Below are positions 17,478 to 26,178 of a stretch of 64,000 nt of DNA, piece after piece; the first letter of the stretch is position 1; every line of letters starts with the position of its first letter. This stretch comes from Paraburkholderia bryophila (GTDB lineage: Bacteria > Pseudomonadota > Gammaproteobacteria > Burkholderiales > Burkholderiaceae), in assembly GCF_013409255.1 (NCBI RefSeq), contig NZ_JACCAS010000002.1:2532001-2596000 (forward strand). Reading direction: 5' to 3'. The notes under the pieces are model-generated. The model saw only the letters and a program-made list of their open reading frames with translations. It made no database searches and had not been told where the DNA came from. A program made the translations under genes and the position numbers.

Positions 17478-19931
17478 ATGACAACCGTCGATCTGGAATT
17501 CGACCAGCTCAACAGTACCGTCGACGCGCTACGGCGCTCAATTTCCAATCGCATGATGTACGGCGTCGGCAAGGACGCCGTCACCGCGCATCCGCATGAC
17601 TGGCTGCACGCCGCCGCGCTCGCGGTGCGTGACCGGCTGGTCGCGCGCTGGATGAAGACCACGCGCCTGCAATACGAACAGGATGTGAAACGCGTCTACT
17701 ACCTGTCGATGGAGTTCCTGATCGGCCGGACGTTTACGAATGCATTGCTGGCGCTCGGCATCCACGATCAGATGAAAGAGGCGCTCGCGAGCCTCGGCGT
17801 CGATATGGAGATGCTGATCAATATCGAGCCCGACGCCGCGCTCGGCAACGGCGGCCTCGGCCGGCTGGCGGCCTGCTTTCTCGATTCGATGGCGACGCTC
17901 GGCATTCCGGGTTTCGGCTACGGCATCCGCTATGAGTACGGCATGTTCCGTCAGGAGATCGTCGACGGCGAGCAGGTCGAAGCGCCGGACTACTGGCTGC
18001 GCGCGGGCAATCCGTGGGAGTTTCCGCGGCCCGAGATCAAGTACATGGTGCACTTCGGCGGCCGCACGGTGCAGCGCGGCGAGCACACCGAGTGGATCGA
18101 CACCGAGCATGTGAACGCGACCGCGTACGACACCGTCATTCCCGGCTACGCGACCGACGCAACCAACACGCTGCGTCTCTGGTCCGCGCGCGCCACCGAG
18201 GAACTCGATCTCGGCGCGTTCAACCGCGGCGACTACCGCAACGCGGTCGACACCAAGAACATGTCCGAGAACGTGTCGCGCCTGCTGTATCCGGACGACT
18301 CGACACCGGCCGGTCGCGAACTGCGGTTGCGCCAGGAATACTTCTTCGTGTCGGCGACCATGCAGGATCTGATCCGCCGCTATCAGCGCACGCACAGCAC
18401 GTTTGGCCGTTTCTCCGAGAAAGTGGCGGTGCATCTGAACGATACGCACCCCGTGCTGGCGATTCCCGAGCTGATGCGTTTGCTGGTGGACGTGCATCAT
18501 CTGCCGTGGGAGAAGGCGTGGACGCACGTCACGAAAATCTTCTCGTACACCAATCACACGTTGATGCCCGAAGCGCTCGAAACGTGGGACGTCGAAACGC
18601 TCGCGCGCCTGTTGCCGCGCCATCTCGAGATCATCTTCGAGATCAACGCGCAGTTTATCAAGCACGTCAGCGAGCAGTCGGGTCATGACGGCGAGATGAT
18701 TCGCCGCATTTCGCTGGTCGATGAATACGGCCAGCGGCGCGTGCGCATGGCGTATCTGGCGATCGTCGCGAGTCATAAGGTGAACGGCGTGTCAAAGCTG
18801 CATTCGCAACTGATGACACGCGATATCTTCGCCGACTTCGCGCGCATCTATCCCGACCGCTTCACCAATGTGACCAACGGCATCACGCCGCGCCGCTGGC
18901 TCGCGCAGGCGAGTCCGTCGCTGTCGTCGCTGATCGATCAGCAGATCGGCAAGCAGTGGCGCAGCAATCTGTTCGAGCTGGAACAACTGCGCAATCTGCG
19001 CACGGACAGCGGCTTTATCGAGGCTTTCCGCGAAGCGAAGCGGCAGAACAAACTGCGCCTCGTGCAGCGGCTCGCGCATCACACCAAACTGCATTTCGAT
19101 CCGGATGCGCTGTTCGATCTGCAGGTCAAACGTATTCACGAGTACAAGCGGCAATTGCTGAACGTGCTGCATGTGATCGTGCGCTACAACCAGATTCGCG
19201 CGAATCCCGAGCGCGACTGGGTGCCGCGCGTGGTGCTGTTCGCCGGTAAGGCCGCGTCCGCGTACCGGATGGCGAAGACGATCATCAAGCTGATCGGCGA
19301 CGTGAGTGAGAAGGTCAATCACGATCCGTTGATCGGCGATCGCCTGAAGGTGGTGTTCGTGCCGAACTACGGCGTGAGCGTGGCCGAGTTGATCATTCCG
19401 GCGGCCGATCTGTCCGAGCAGATTTCGATGGCGGGTACCGAAGCGTCGGGCACGGGCAACATGAAGCTCGCGCTCAACGGCGCATTGACGATCGGCACGA
19501 TGGACGGCGCCAACATCGAAATCTGCGACGCCGTGGGCCGCGAGAACATCTTCATCTTCGGCCATACCGCCGACGAAGTGGACAGCCTGCGCGCCTCCGG
19601 CTACCGGCCGCGGCAGATCTACGAGGAGAACGCGGAACTGCGCATGGCGCTCGATCAGATTCGCACGGGCTTCTTCTCGCCGGACGACCCGTTGCGCTTC
19701 TCGGACATCTTCCACACGCTGGTGGACTGGGGCGATCACTACATGGTGCTAGCCGATTTCGCTGCGTTCGCGAAGGCGCAGGACGACGTGGACGCGCGCT
19801 TCGTCGACAAGCGCGCGTGGGCGGAAAGCGCGATCGAGAATGTCGCGGGGATGGGGCAGTTTTCGTCGGACCGGACGATCGGCGAATATGCGCGCAATAT
19901 CTGGCATGTGAATCCGCTGGATATTGAGTGA
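17478..19931 (+). CDS. glgP: Glycogen/starch/alpha-glucan phosphorylase (first copy)
   Basis: 817 residues. GT35 enzyme that releases glucose-1-phosphate from alpha-1,4-glucan ends with phosphate and PLP. Landmarks: [18 protein letters not shown] (about 72-89), [17 protein letters not shown] (about 128-145), [47 protein letters not shown] and the PLP lysine near 660 in [18 protein letters not shown] before ATG 17478 fixes the start; upstream extension is non-homologous. It stands alone, about 18 kb from the second copy inside the glycogen operon, and the two copies are similar along their full length. Confidence 0.95.
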   Translation: MTTVDLEFDQLNSTVDALRRSISNRMMYGVGKDAVTAHPHDWLHAAALAVRDRLVARWMKTTRLQYEQDVKRVYYLSMEFLIGRTFTNALLALGIHDQMKEALASLGVDMEMLINIEPDAALGNGGLGRLAACFLDSMATLGIPGFGYGIRYEYGMFRQEIVDGEQVEAPDYWLRAGNPWEFPRPEIKYMVHFGGRTVQRGEHTEWIDTEHVNATAYDTVIPGYATDATNTLRLWSARATEELDLGAFNRGDYRNAVDTKNMSENVSRLLYPDDSTPAGRELRLRQEYFFVSATMQDLIRRYQRTHSTFGRFSEKVAVHLNDTHPVLAIPELMRLLVDVHHLPWEKAWTHVTKIFSYTNHTLMPEALETWDVETLARLLPRHLEIIFEINAQFIKHVSEQSGHDGEMIRRISLVDEYGQRRVRMAYLAIVASHKVNGVSKLHSQLMTRDIFADFARIYPDRFTNVTNGITPRRWLAQASPSLSSLIDQQIGKQWRSNLFELEQLRNLRTDSGFIEAFREAKRQNKLRLVQRLAHHTKLHFDPDALFDLQVKRIHEYKRQLLNVLHVIVRYNQIRANPERDWVPRVVLFAGKAASAYRMAKTIIKLIGDVSEKVNHDPLIGDRLKVVFVPNYGVSVAELIIPAADLSEQISMAGTEASGTGNMKLALNGALTIGTMDGANIEICDAVGRENIFIFGHTADEVDSLRASGYRPRQIYEENAELRMALDQIRTGFFSPDDPLRFSDIFHTLVDWGDHYMVLADFAAFAKAQDDVDARFVDKRAWAESAIENVAGMGQFSSDRTIGEYARNIWHVNPLDIE

Positions 19932-20050
19932 GGGCCGGGCGGGCAGGGCGGCGCGGCATGGTTGTATGTCAGACAGGCCGCCTTGACCGTACCACCTGTT
20001 ACACGCTATAGTTAGCATCACAAATGGGTTGCGACTACGCGGCCGGCGCT

Positions 20051-20085
20051 AGGCTCCAGGGACTACCTTGGGGCCTTTCGCTTTT
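20051..20085. terminator. Hairpin between glgP and the DUF3800 gene
   Basis: AGGCTCCAGG at 20051-20060 pairs with CCTTGGGGCCT (ending 20076) with two G-U pairs and a five-base loop, followed by TTTCGCTTTT. It lies just before the reverse DUF3800 stop, so it can serve both converging genes. Confidence 0.6.
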
Positions 20086-20817
20086 CTAGGGGAAGATTTT
20101 TAGCCCGTTGCCTGAGACGGCGCCGAATGCCCCGGTAAAGAATTTCTTCTCCAGAATGCTGTAAGCGCGATTGGCTTGTCGGGGACGAAGCACCGAGAGG
20201 CCAATCGGGCGTGCCATTAAGTCGCAGAGCTGTAGCCCTTCCGAGTTGGCCTTCTTGTCGCAAATCACGACGTCGAATTCGTACTTGGCACCTGAGCGGT
20301 TGTCGCCGGCGCAGACGCGGCGGAATGCGAGCTCCAGATCTTTATCCTCTTTCGCACCGCGCGCCTCGCACACCACGTGCGTAAGCGTCTCATGCTGCGT
20401 CTGAAGTCGCAGAAAGTGTCGCACGCGCTCCAACCCGTATTGAATGCCAATGTGATACGGGTTGTACGGATGGGCATACCTATCGCGAAGCTTTCGCTTG
20501 TCGATCACAACGGCGATCACCGTGAGCGGCAATTCATCGATCAGCGCAGTCAGGCCGTTCATGAACGCTTCGCGAGGTTCTTTGCTCAGCTTCGCGAACG
20601 CTCCGCGTTTGCGGCGGATATCCGATTCGTGAAGCACCACGCAGTCGTGACCGAAAGTCTCAAATTTCAGACGCTTGATTCTCGGCACCATGACGTCGGC
20701 GTAATCACTTCTTTTGACGACGCAAAAGCACAACACGAACAGAGGATATTCGTCATCGATCACAGTCAGGCTGTGGTCGCCGCTTTCGTCGACGAAAACG
20801 ATGTAGTCACTATGCAT
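20086..20817 (-). CDS. DUF3800 domain protein
   Basis: 243 residues. The N-terminal YIVFVDESGDHS (4-15) is the family hallmark of DUF3800, an RNase H-like fold whose aspartates would bind metal; further acidic blocks are VVICDKKANSEGLQLCDLMA near 200-220 and VCEARGAKEDKDLE near 150. The family is patchily distributed and often found in accessory regions; no reaction is established. Codon use is visibly less G/C-rich than its neighbours, hinting at acquisition by transfer. No partner gene is next to it. The ATG is not preceded by a clear ribosome site. Confidence 0.85.
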   Translation of the reverse strand: MHSDYIVFVDESGDHSLTVIDDEYPLFVLCFCVVKRSDYADVMVPRIKRLKFETFGHDCVVLHESDIRRKRGAFAKLSKEPREAFMNGLTALIDELPLTVIAVVIDKRKLRDRYAHPYNPYHIGIQYGLERVRHFLRLQTQHETLTHVVCEARGAKEDKDLELAFRRVCAGDNRSGAKYEFDVVICDKKANSEGLQLCDLMARPIGLSVLRPRQANRAYSILEKKFFTGAFGAVSGNGLKIFP

Positions 20818-20895
20818 TAGGTCATTCGCGGGCTATCGCTTCGATGCCGGTCCGAACGCTTCGCGGCCCATCGACATCAGCGCCGCGCAGCATGG

Positions 20896-22035
20896 CTACT
20901 GAGTCAGACTTTCTCTGGCGCTAGCCGCCCGCAACCCCAGCTCGCTGCGCGAAAAATCGAACAACACGTCAAGCTTCTGCATGCCCATCAGTCCGATCAC
21001 GATGCGATTGCCGTCCGGTTTTGCCTTGACGATCGTGACTTGCGCGTCGTCGTAGCGATGCACCCACTTACCCGAGCCGACCGCCGCGTCGTAGTTGCCG
21101 CGTTTGAGCACCTTGCCGACGTCGTCGTCGCCGGTCCAGTCCGGCGCCTTGTCCGTCTCGATGCGGATCATGTCGGTGCTCGCCGTCGCGAACACCAACG
21201 GCGCGCAAAAGGTCATCTTGTCGCCTACGTTCACGCAGCCTCGCGGCCATTGCGCCGTGCCGTCCTGGGCGACGACCATCGGCAGCAGCGTGTAGTCTTT
21301 CGTGAGCGCGTTCGACGGGCTCAGCAGCAGGTAAGGTTTCGCGAAGTTCGCATGCACCAGATACCGTTGACCGACGTTGCCGCCCAACGCGCGTAACGGC
21401 TGCGTGCAGCAACTGTCGTTCGGCTGGGCCGCGCCGATGCCGAACAGGCCGGAGAACGCCCAGCCGAATTCACCCGTGTAGCCGTCGAAGCCCACGCAAC
21501 GCCGCGCGGTGGCCTGGCAATTCACCAGATCGACCGCCTGCACTGCAATTTGCGCCGTCTTGAGACCGGCGACGCTCATCGGCAACGTCACCGCCGCGCC
21601 GGAGATCTGCGCGCCGTTCGCCAGCGGCAGCGAACTCACCGGGCCGGCGTTCGGATAGTCCGCGCCAGGCAACGCCGATTTCAGTACGCGCACGCCTTGC
21701 GTGCCCGTATCGAGCGCGACATACAACGGTTTGCCGTCGAGTTGGACCGGCAGGCCGAGGCGCGCGTGATCCTCGTCGGCGCGCTCCACGTGCAGCGGGA
21801 TCAGCAGGCCGTCGGCGCCACCGTTGATGAGCGCGGCCGTGGAGGCAGGCGGCGTGGGCGTGGGGAACGTGGTGGAGCAGCCGCTCAGCACGGCGAATAC
21901 GGCGGTGGCGAGCAGCGGCGCCAGGGAACGACGACGCGGGAAGGCGCGCCTATCGGTGCAGCCGGAAAGGCGGGCACGACGGGCACGCAAGAGAGACGGC
22001 GAGGACAGCACGGACGACAGGAACGACAAGGACAT
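20896..22035 (-). CDS. Lipoprotein with aspartyl-protease-like (retropepsin-type) fold
   Basis: 379 residues as drawn. A basic region (RRAFPRRRS) precedes a hydrophobic core and a lipobox VLSGC, with the lipidated Cys at C53; the long Arg-rich lead suggests that the true start could be further in, although no ATG is available there. The mature protein contains VALDTGTQGVRVLKSALPG near 105-120, which looks like the Asp-Thr-Gly loop of pepsin/retropepsin folds, and late sequence RIVIGLMGMQKLDVLFDFSRSELGL, typical of the second half of such folds. Catalysis is unproven. Several Cys pairs (NCQATARRC; SCC) may form disulfides. Confidence 0.65.
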   Translation of the reverse strand: MSLSFLSSVLSSPSLLRARRARLSGCTDRRAFPRRRSLAPLLATAVFAVLSGCSTTFPTPTPPASTAALINGGADGLLIPLHVERADEDHARLGLPVQLDGKPLYVALDTGTQGVRVLKSALPGADYPNAGPVSSLPLANGAQISGAAVTLPMSVAGLKTAQIAVQAVDLVNCQATARRCVGFDGYTGEFGWAFSGLFGIGAAQPNDSCCTQPLRALGGNVGQRYLVHANFAKPYLLLSPSNALTKDYTLLPMVVAQDGTAQWPRGCVNVGDKMTFCAPLVFATASTDMIRIETDKAPDWTGDDDVGKVLKRGNYDAAVGSGKWVHRYDDAQVTIVKAKPDGNRIVIGLMGMQKLDVLFDFSRSELGLRAASARESLTQ

Positions 22036-22291
22036 AGATCACGCTTTGCAAAGAGGCGAGTCCCTGGCGAAGGCGATGCATCGTGATGCTGCGAGGTGAC
22101 CGGCACGCGCGGCACTCGCGGCATTTTCACTGACTTGCCGCGGCGTCGCACGAAGAAACCGGGACGCTTGCTAACCTGCGGGCGGGAACACGCGTGGACA
22201 GGAGCGGCGACTCTACATGGCCGCTCAGGAGCACTTGCAAAGATGTGTCAACGCGGAATGAAGCGTCCCGATCGCGGGACACGTATCGACT

Positions 22292-22636
22292 TCAATAGTC
22301 CCGCGGCCGCCGGATCACGGTCGCCTGCGCGCGGCCCAGCGTGGCGCGGTCGAGCGCGGCGGTCAGCAGGCCGATCACATCGTCGAGCGTGCGCGAGGTC
22401 ACTTCCACGCGAAAGGTCACGCGTTCATGTTGCTGGTCGACGGTGACGACGTAGAGGCGCAGATCGTCGCCGAGCGACGCGTGCAACGCGCGCCTTCCTT
22501 CGGCCGACGAGATGCCGGGCACGGTGACGTCGATGATGACGAGTGGAACGACGGGATGGGTACGGCGGCGAGTCACGCGCGAGGTGTGCGGTGCTTGCCG
22601 GGTGGCGATGCCGGACGTGTCGACGGAGGTGTGCAT
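22292..22636 (-). CDS. Hypothetical protein
   Basis: 114 residues, not recognised. The middle (PLVIIDVTVPGISSAEGRRA) and following strands (LRLYVVTVDQQHERVTFRVEV) suggest a small alpha/beta ACT-like or ferredoxin-like fold, ending in TLDDVIGLLTAALDRA. There is no signal peptide or membrane segment. The start is uncertain: ATG 22636 is the first with a plausible N-terminus, but a longer frame begins at 22687 and neither has a clear ribosome site. Confidence 0.5.
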   Translation of the reverse strand: MHTSVDTSGIATRQAPHTSRVTRRRTHPVVPLVIIDVTVPGISSAEGRRALHASLGDDLRLYVVTVDQQHERVTFRVEVTSRTLDDVIGLLTAALDRATLGRAQATVIRRPRDY

Positions 22637-22788
22637 CGTGATTGCGCCGATGCGGCGAGGCGGCGCGCGTTGTTGATCCGTACCCACTCTATCGGCGCGC
22701 GTCTCAAGGACGCGCTAAAGCTGGCATGCGGCGAATCAAAATCGTGTTAACGCGCGTGCCCGCGTCATGCGGCCCGCGCGTTACACGC

Positions 22789-23169
22789 TCAAGCCTTCGC
22801 TGCCGCTTTCGCGTCATCCACCGCAACGCCGACACGCTCGACGAACTCGCGGTCGACGCTCATCAGCGCCTCGCGTTCGCCGGTCGCGGTTTTCACCATC
22901 AGCCGATGGGTGACGTCCTGGGTCGCCCACGTGAGCCAGCCGACCACCACGAGCATCGTGCCGCACACCATGCCGACCGGCGAGCTCAAGATGCCGCCGA
23001 CAATCGCGCCGACGAGGCCGAGCGACGAGATCGTCAGCGGCAGGACCTTGTTCTTGGGCACAGTGACGACCTGCACGCCGACGATGTCGCGCAGCGGAAA
23101 GACCTGGCCGGCGGAGGAGAGCGCGTTGCGCGTGACCGACACGCCACGATCATTGAAAGGGGTTTCCAT
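22789..23169 (-). CDS. DUF6232-like membrane protein
   Basis: 126 residues. An N-terminal beta-rich PH-like segment (FNDRGVSVTRNALSSAGQVF, then LRDIVGVQVVTVPKNK) is followed by two close membrane helices (about 46-64 and 66-82) and another strand-rich segment (THRLMVKTATGEREALMS). This layout fits the small DUF6232 family of Burkholderia-type genomes, whose role is unknown. ATG 23169 is chosen over 23193 because the protein then starts at a natural N-terminus; ribosome-site support is weak. Confidence 0.65.
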   Translation of the reverse strand: METPFNDRGVSVTRNALSSAGQVFPLRDIVGVQVVTVPKNKVLPLTISSLGLVGAIVGGILSSPVGMVCGTMLVVVGWLTWATQDVTHRLMVKTATGEREALMSVDREFVERVGVAVDDAKAAAKA

Positions 23170-23310
23170 CGACTCGAAAGCAGGGAGTGGCAAAGGGCGC
23201 AGCGTATCAGACTTTGAATGTCGGAAGGGGTGGCCGGATCAAGCGCGCGACCTGTCGACGGGTGCGGCGTTTGCGCGCACTGCGCGGTAAGGCGACGCGG
23301 CGAGCGCGAC

Positions 23311-24297
23311 TCACGCCGCCGTCAGGATGTCCGGTAATTCATTGTCCGGTACGGCGTTGTCCGGTAACGCGCCGTCGCTCCGCGATCCGATCAACTGGCT
23401 GCTGATAAAAGCCCAAAGCTGTTCGGTTGCCTTGCCCCGCTGTTTGATCGGCCGATAAAGGCGTATCTCCAGTTCGGTCGCCCAGATGTCCGAGCCGGCG
23501 CGAACCAGCGTTCCTTCGCTCAACTCTTTGGCGATACAGCTTTCCGGCAGCCAGCCGATTCCGTGGCCGGCCACGACCATTCCTTTCAACGCCTCCGACA
23601 TATGCGTCTCGAAGCAGCGGAATAGTGAGTAAGGCTGCGTCGCGTTCATCAGCAGCATTTCGACGACGTTGCCGAGGAACGCGCCGGATGAATAGGCCAA
23701 TAAAGGCAGCGGTCTGCTGCTCTTGCCGGGCAGTTCGAAGAGCGGCTTGCCGTCCTTGCCGGTCGCCGAGACCGGCACGATGCGCTCGATACCGAGCGTC
23801 ATGAACGGAAAGTGATTGGGGTCGAGCGCGATGGGCAAATGCGGATGGTGATAACCGATCAGCAGATCGCAGTCGCCCGTGACGAGATGTTGCACGCCTT
23901 CGGGCACGTTCACCGCATGAACCCGCGCCATGATGTGGCCGAATTCGTCGGTCAGGCGTTTGAGCCATTCGGGAAAAAGCGTGAAGACGAGCGTATGCGC
24001 CACCGCGAAATGAACCACGTGGTCGTTTTCGGCGAACTTCTCATAACCGCCCACCAGATTACGTGCCGCATACATACTGCGCAGAATATCCGCTGCGAGA
24101 CTGCGAAACATACGTCCGGCCGGCGTCAACATAATCGGCGTGACGCTGCGATCGACGAGTTTCGTGCCCATCCATGTTTCGAGCGCGACTATTCGTCTGC
24201 TGAAAGCCGACTGCGTGAGATGGCGGCTACGGGCCGACCGGGAGAAGCTCTTCGTCTCCGAAAGGCTGAGAAAGTCTTCCAACCACTTTGCTTCCAT
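23311..24297 (-). CDS. LysR-family regulator, HypT/YjiE-like
   Basis: 328 residues. The N-terminal helix-turn-helix (about 1-60) reads KWLEDFLSLSETKSFSRSA, then LTQSAFSRRIVALE, close in pattern to E. coli HypT (YjiE), the hypochlorite-responsive LysR regulator. The C-terminal effector domain follows. Divergence from ansP suggests that it controls asparagine permease expression, but the signal it senses cannot be read from sequence. The start is uncertain: ATG 24297 gives the standard N-terminus, while a TTG ten codons upstream is possible. The C-terminal tail has a short repeat, PDNAVPDNELPD. Confidence 0.85.
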   Translation of the reverse strand: MEAKWLEDFLSLSETKSFSRSARSRHLTQSAFSRRIVALETWMGTKLVDRSVTPIMLTPAGRMFRSLAADILRSMYAARNLVGGYEKFAENDHVVHFAVAHTLVFTLFPEWLKRLTDEFGHIMARVHAVNVPEGVQHLVTGDCDLLIGYHHPHLPIALDPNHFPFMTLGIERIVPVSATGKDGKPLFELPGKSSRPLPLLAYSSGAFLGNVVEMLLMNATQPYSLFRCFETHMSEALKGMVVAGHGIGWLPESCIAKELSEGTLVRAGSDIWATELEIRLYRPIKQRGKATEQLWAFISSQLIGSRSDGALPDNAVPDNELPDILTAA

Positions 24298-24617
24298 ATT
24301 GATCACTTGTGTTGGGTGATTCGACAACCGGCATTCATGTGCCGCAACGACAACGCTAGCCTACCGTTTCTCAGAAAAAGAATATCGATGTTTTTTTCGA
24401 TGGGGGTTAGTCGAAATATGCATGAGCGTTGCCCGCATCAATTCGGCTACATACCGTTCCTCCGTCTGTCGGCAGTCTTTTGTTAAAAAAACCGCGTGGG
24501 TATTTAACGATTTGCACGGTGGCGATCGTATGGAGACGTGTTCGCAAAAAACGGATTCCCGAGCCGCCGGCAATGACGTTGCGTTTGACGTGCACCATTA
24601 AAAGGATTGAACCGATT
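24298..24617. other. Divergent promoter region, LysR / ansP
   Basis: About 320 bases, A/T-richer than surroundings especially at 24355-24530. No gene is supportable. LysR proteins usually bind in such gaps at T-N11-A sites; several candidates exist, none decisive. Confidence 0.5.
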
Positions 24618-26114
24618 ATGTCACTGCCTGAGCACAACTCTCCAGCATCCGCCGGTGGCCTGGATAAGAAAAGCTGGCTGGAATCGCACGAAGCGGGGTA
24701 CGACAAGACCTTAGGCAATCGCCAGGTGCAGATGATCGCCATTGGCGGTGCGATCGGCACGGGCCTCTTTCTCGGCGCGGGCGCGCGCCTGCAAATCGCG
24801 GGTCCTTCGCTCGCGCTCGTTTATCTGGTTTGCGGCGCGTTCTCGTATCTGATCCTGCGCGCGCTGGGCGAACTGGTGATGCATCGGCCGAGCAGCGGCA
24901 GCTTCGTGTCGTACGCACGCGAGTTTCTCGGCGAAAAAGCCTCGTATGTAGCCGGCTGGATGTACTTCCTGAACTGGGCGATGACCGGCATCGTCGACAT
25001 CACCGCCGTGGCGCTGTATATGCACTATTGGGCGGCGTTCTCGTCCGTGCCGCAATGGATCTTCGCGCTGATCGCGTTGTTCTTCGTCGCGGCGATGAAC
25101 CTGATCGGCGTGAAATGGTTCGCCGAAATGGAGTTCTGGTTCGCGCTCATCAAGGTCGCCGCGATCACGCTGTTCCTCATCATCGGTTCGATCATTCTGG
25201 GGACGGGCGTTCACGTCGGCGGTCATGTATCGGGAATACATCTGATCGGCGAGAACGGCGGCCTGTTTCCGCACGGGTTGATGCCCGCGCTGGTGCTCGT
25301 GCAGGGCGTGGTGTTCGCCTTCGCTGGCGTCGAACTGGTCGGCACGGCCGCGGGCGAATGCAAGGACGCGCGCAAGGTGCTGCCGCGCGCCATCAATAGT
25401 GTGATCTGGCGTATCGCCTTGTTCTATGTGGGCTCGGTCGTGTTGCTGGTCTGCCTGTTGCCGTGGAGCGCCTACAAGGCGGGGCAGAGTCCGTTCGTCA
25501 CGTTCTTCGCGGCACTCGGCGTGCCGGGTGTCGGCTCCGTCATGAACGTCGTCGTGCTGTCGGCCGCACTGTCGAGCTTGAACTCGGGCCTGTACTCGAC
25601 CGGACGCGTGTTGCGCGCGTTGTCGATGGGCGGCTCCGCGCCGCAATTCCTGTCCCGCATGAGCGCGCAGTCGGTGCCGTACGCCGGCATTCTGATCACC
25701 GTCGCGATCTACGTCGTAGGTGTCGTACTGAACTATTTCGTGCCGTCGAGCGTGTTCGAAATCGTGCTCAACGTGGCGTCGCTCGGCATTCTCAGCACGT
25801 GGGGCTTCATCGTGGTGTGCCAGATGAAGTTCCGTCAGGCGGTGGCGCGCGGCGAAGCCGAGCCGGTGAGTTTCAGAATGCCGGGCGCGCCGGTGACGTC
25901 GTGGCTGACGCTGGCGTTCCTGGTGGGCGTGCTGGTGCTGATGGCACTCGACTATCCGAACGGCACGTGGACGGTCGCGTCGATTCCGGTGGTGGGTCTG
26001 ATCCTGGTCGCCGGCTGGTACGGCGTGCGGCGCCGCGCCCATTCGATGATGATGAAGCCGACGATTCCGTCGGTGGCCTTGACCCGTAGCGTGCTCGAGG
26101 ACAGCGCGGGCTGA
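24618..26114 (+). CDS. ansP: L-asparagine permease
   Basis: 498 residues, within one residue of E. coli AnsP (499), which it resembles along its whole length. It is a 12-helix amino acid-polyamine-organocation (APC) family symporter in the inner membrane. Recognisable blocks are LGNRQVQMIAIGGAIGTGLF at the start, ALGELVMHRPSSGSFVSYAR, GWMYFLNWAMTGIVDITAVA and VKWFAEMEFWFALIKV. The ATG at 24618 has AGGA about 11 bases upstream, a little far. It is divergent from the LysR gene, the likely regulator, and ends 64 bases before the ATP-grasp cluster. Confidence 0.95.
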   Translation: MSLPEHNSPASAGGLDKKSWLESHEAGYDKTLGNRQVQMIAIGGAIGTGLFLGAGARLQIAGPSLALVYLVCGAFSYLILRALGELVMHRPSSGSFVSYAREFLGEKASYVAGWMYFLNWAMTGIVDITAVALYMHYWAAFSSVPQWIFALIALFFVAAMNLIGVKWFAEMEFWFALIKVAAITLFLIIGSIILGTGVHVGGHVSGIHLIGENGGLFPHGLMPALVLVQGVVFAFAGVELVGTAAGECKDARKVLPRAINSVIWRIALFYVGSVVLLVCLLPWSAYKAGQSPFVTFFAALGVPGVGSVMNVVVLSAALSSLNSGLYSTGRVLRALSMGGSAPQFLSRMSAQSVPYAGILITVAIYVVGVVLNYFVPSSVFEIVLNVASLGILSTWGFIVVCQMKFRQAVARGEAEPVSFRMPGAPVTSWLTLAFLVGVLVLMALDYPNGTWTVASIPVVGLILVAGWYGVRRRAHSMMMKPTIPSVALTRSVLEDSAG

Positions 26115-26178
26115 CCCGGCCCGGCGCATCCGCCGGCCGCGTCGACAACAACAACCGCAACAACGACGGAGAACAGAA

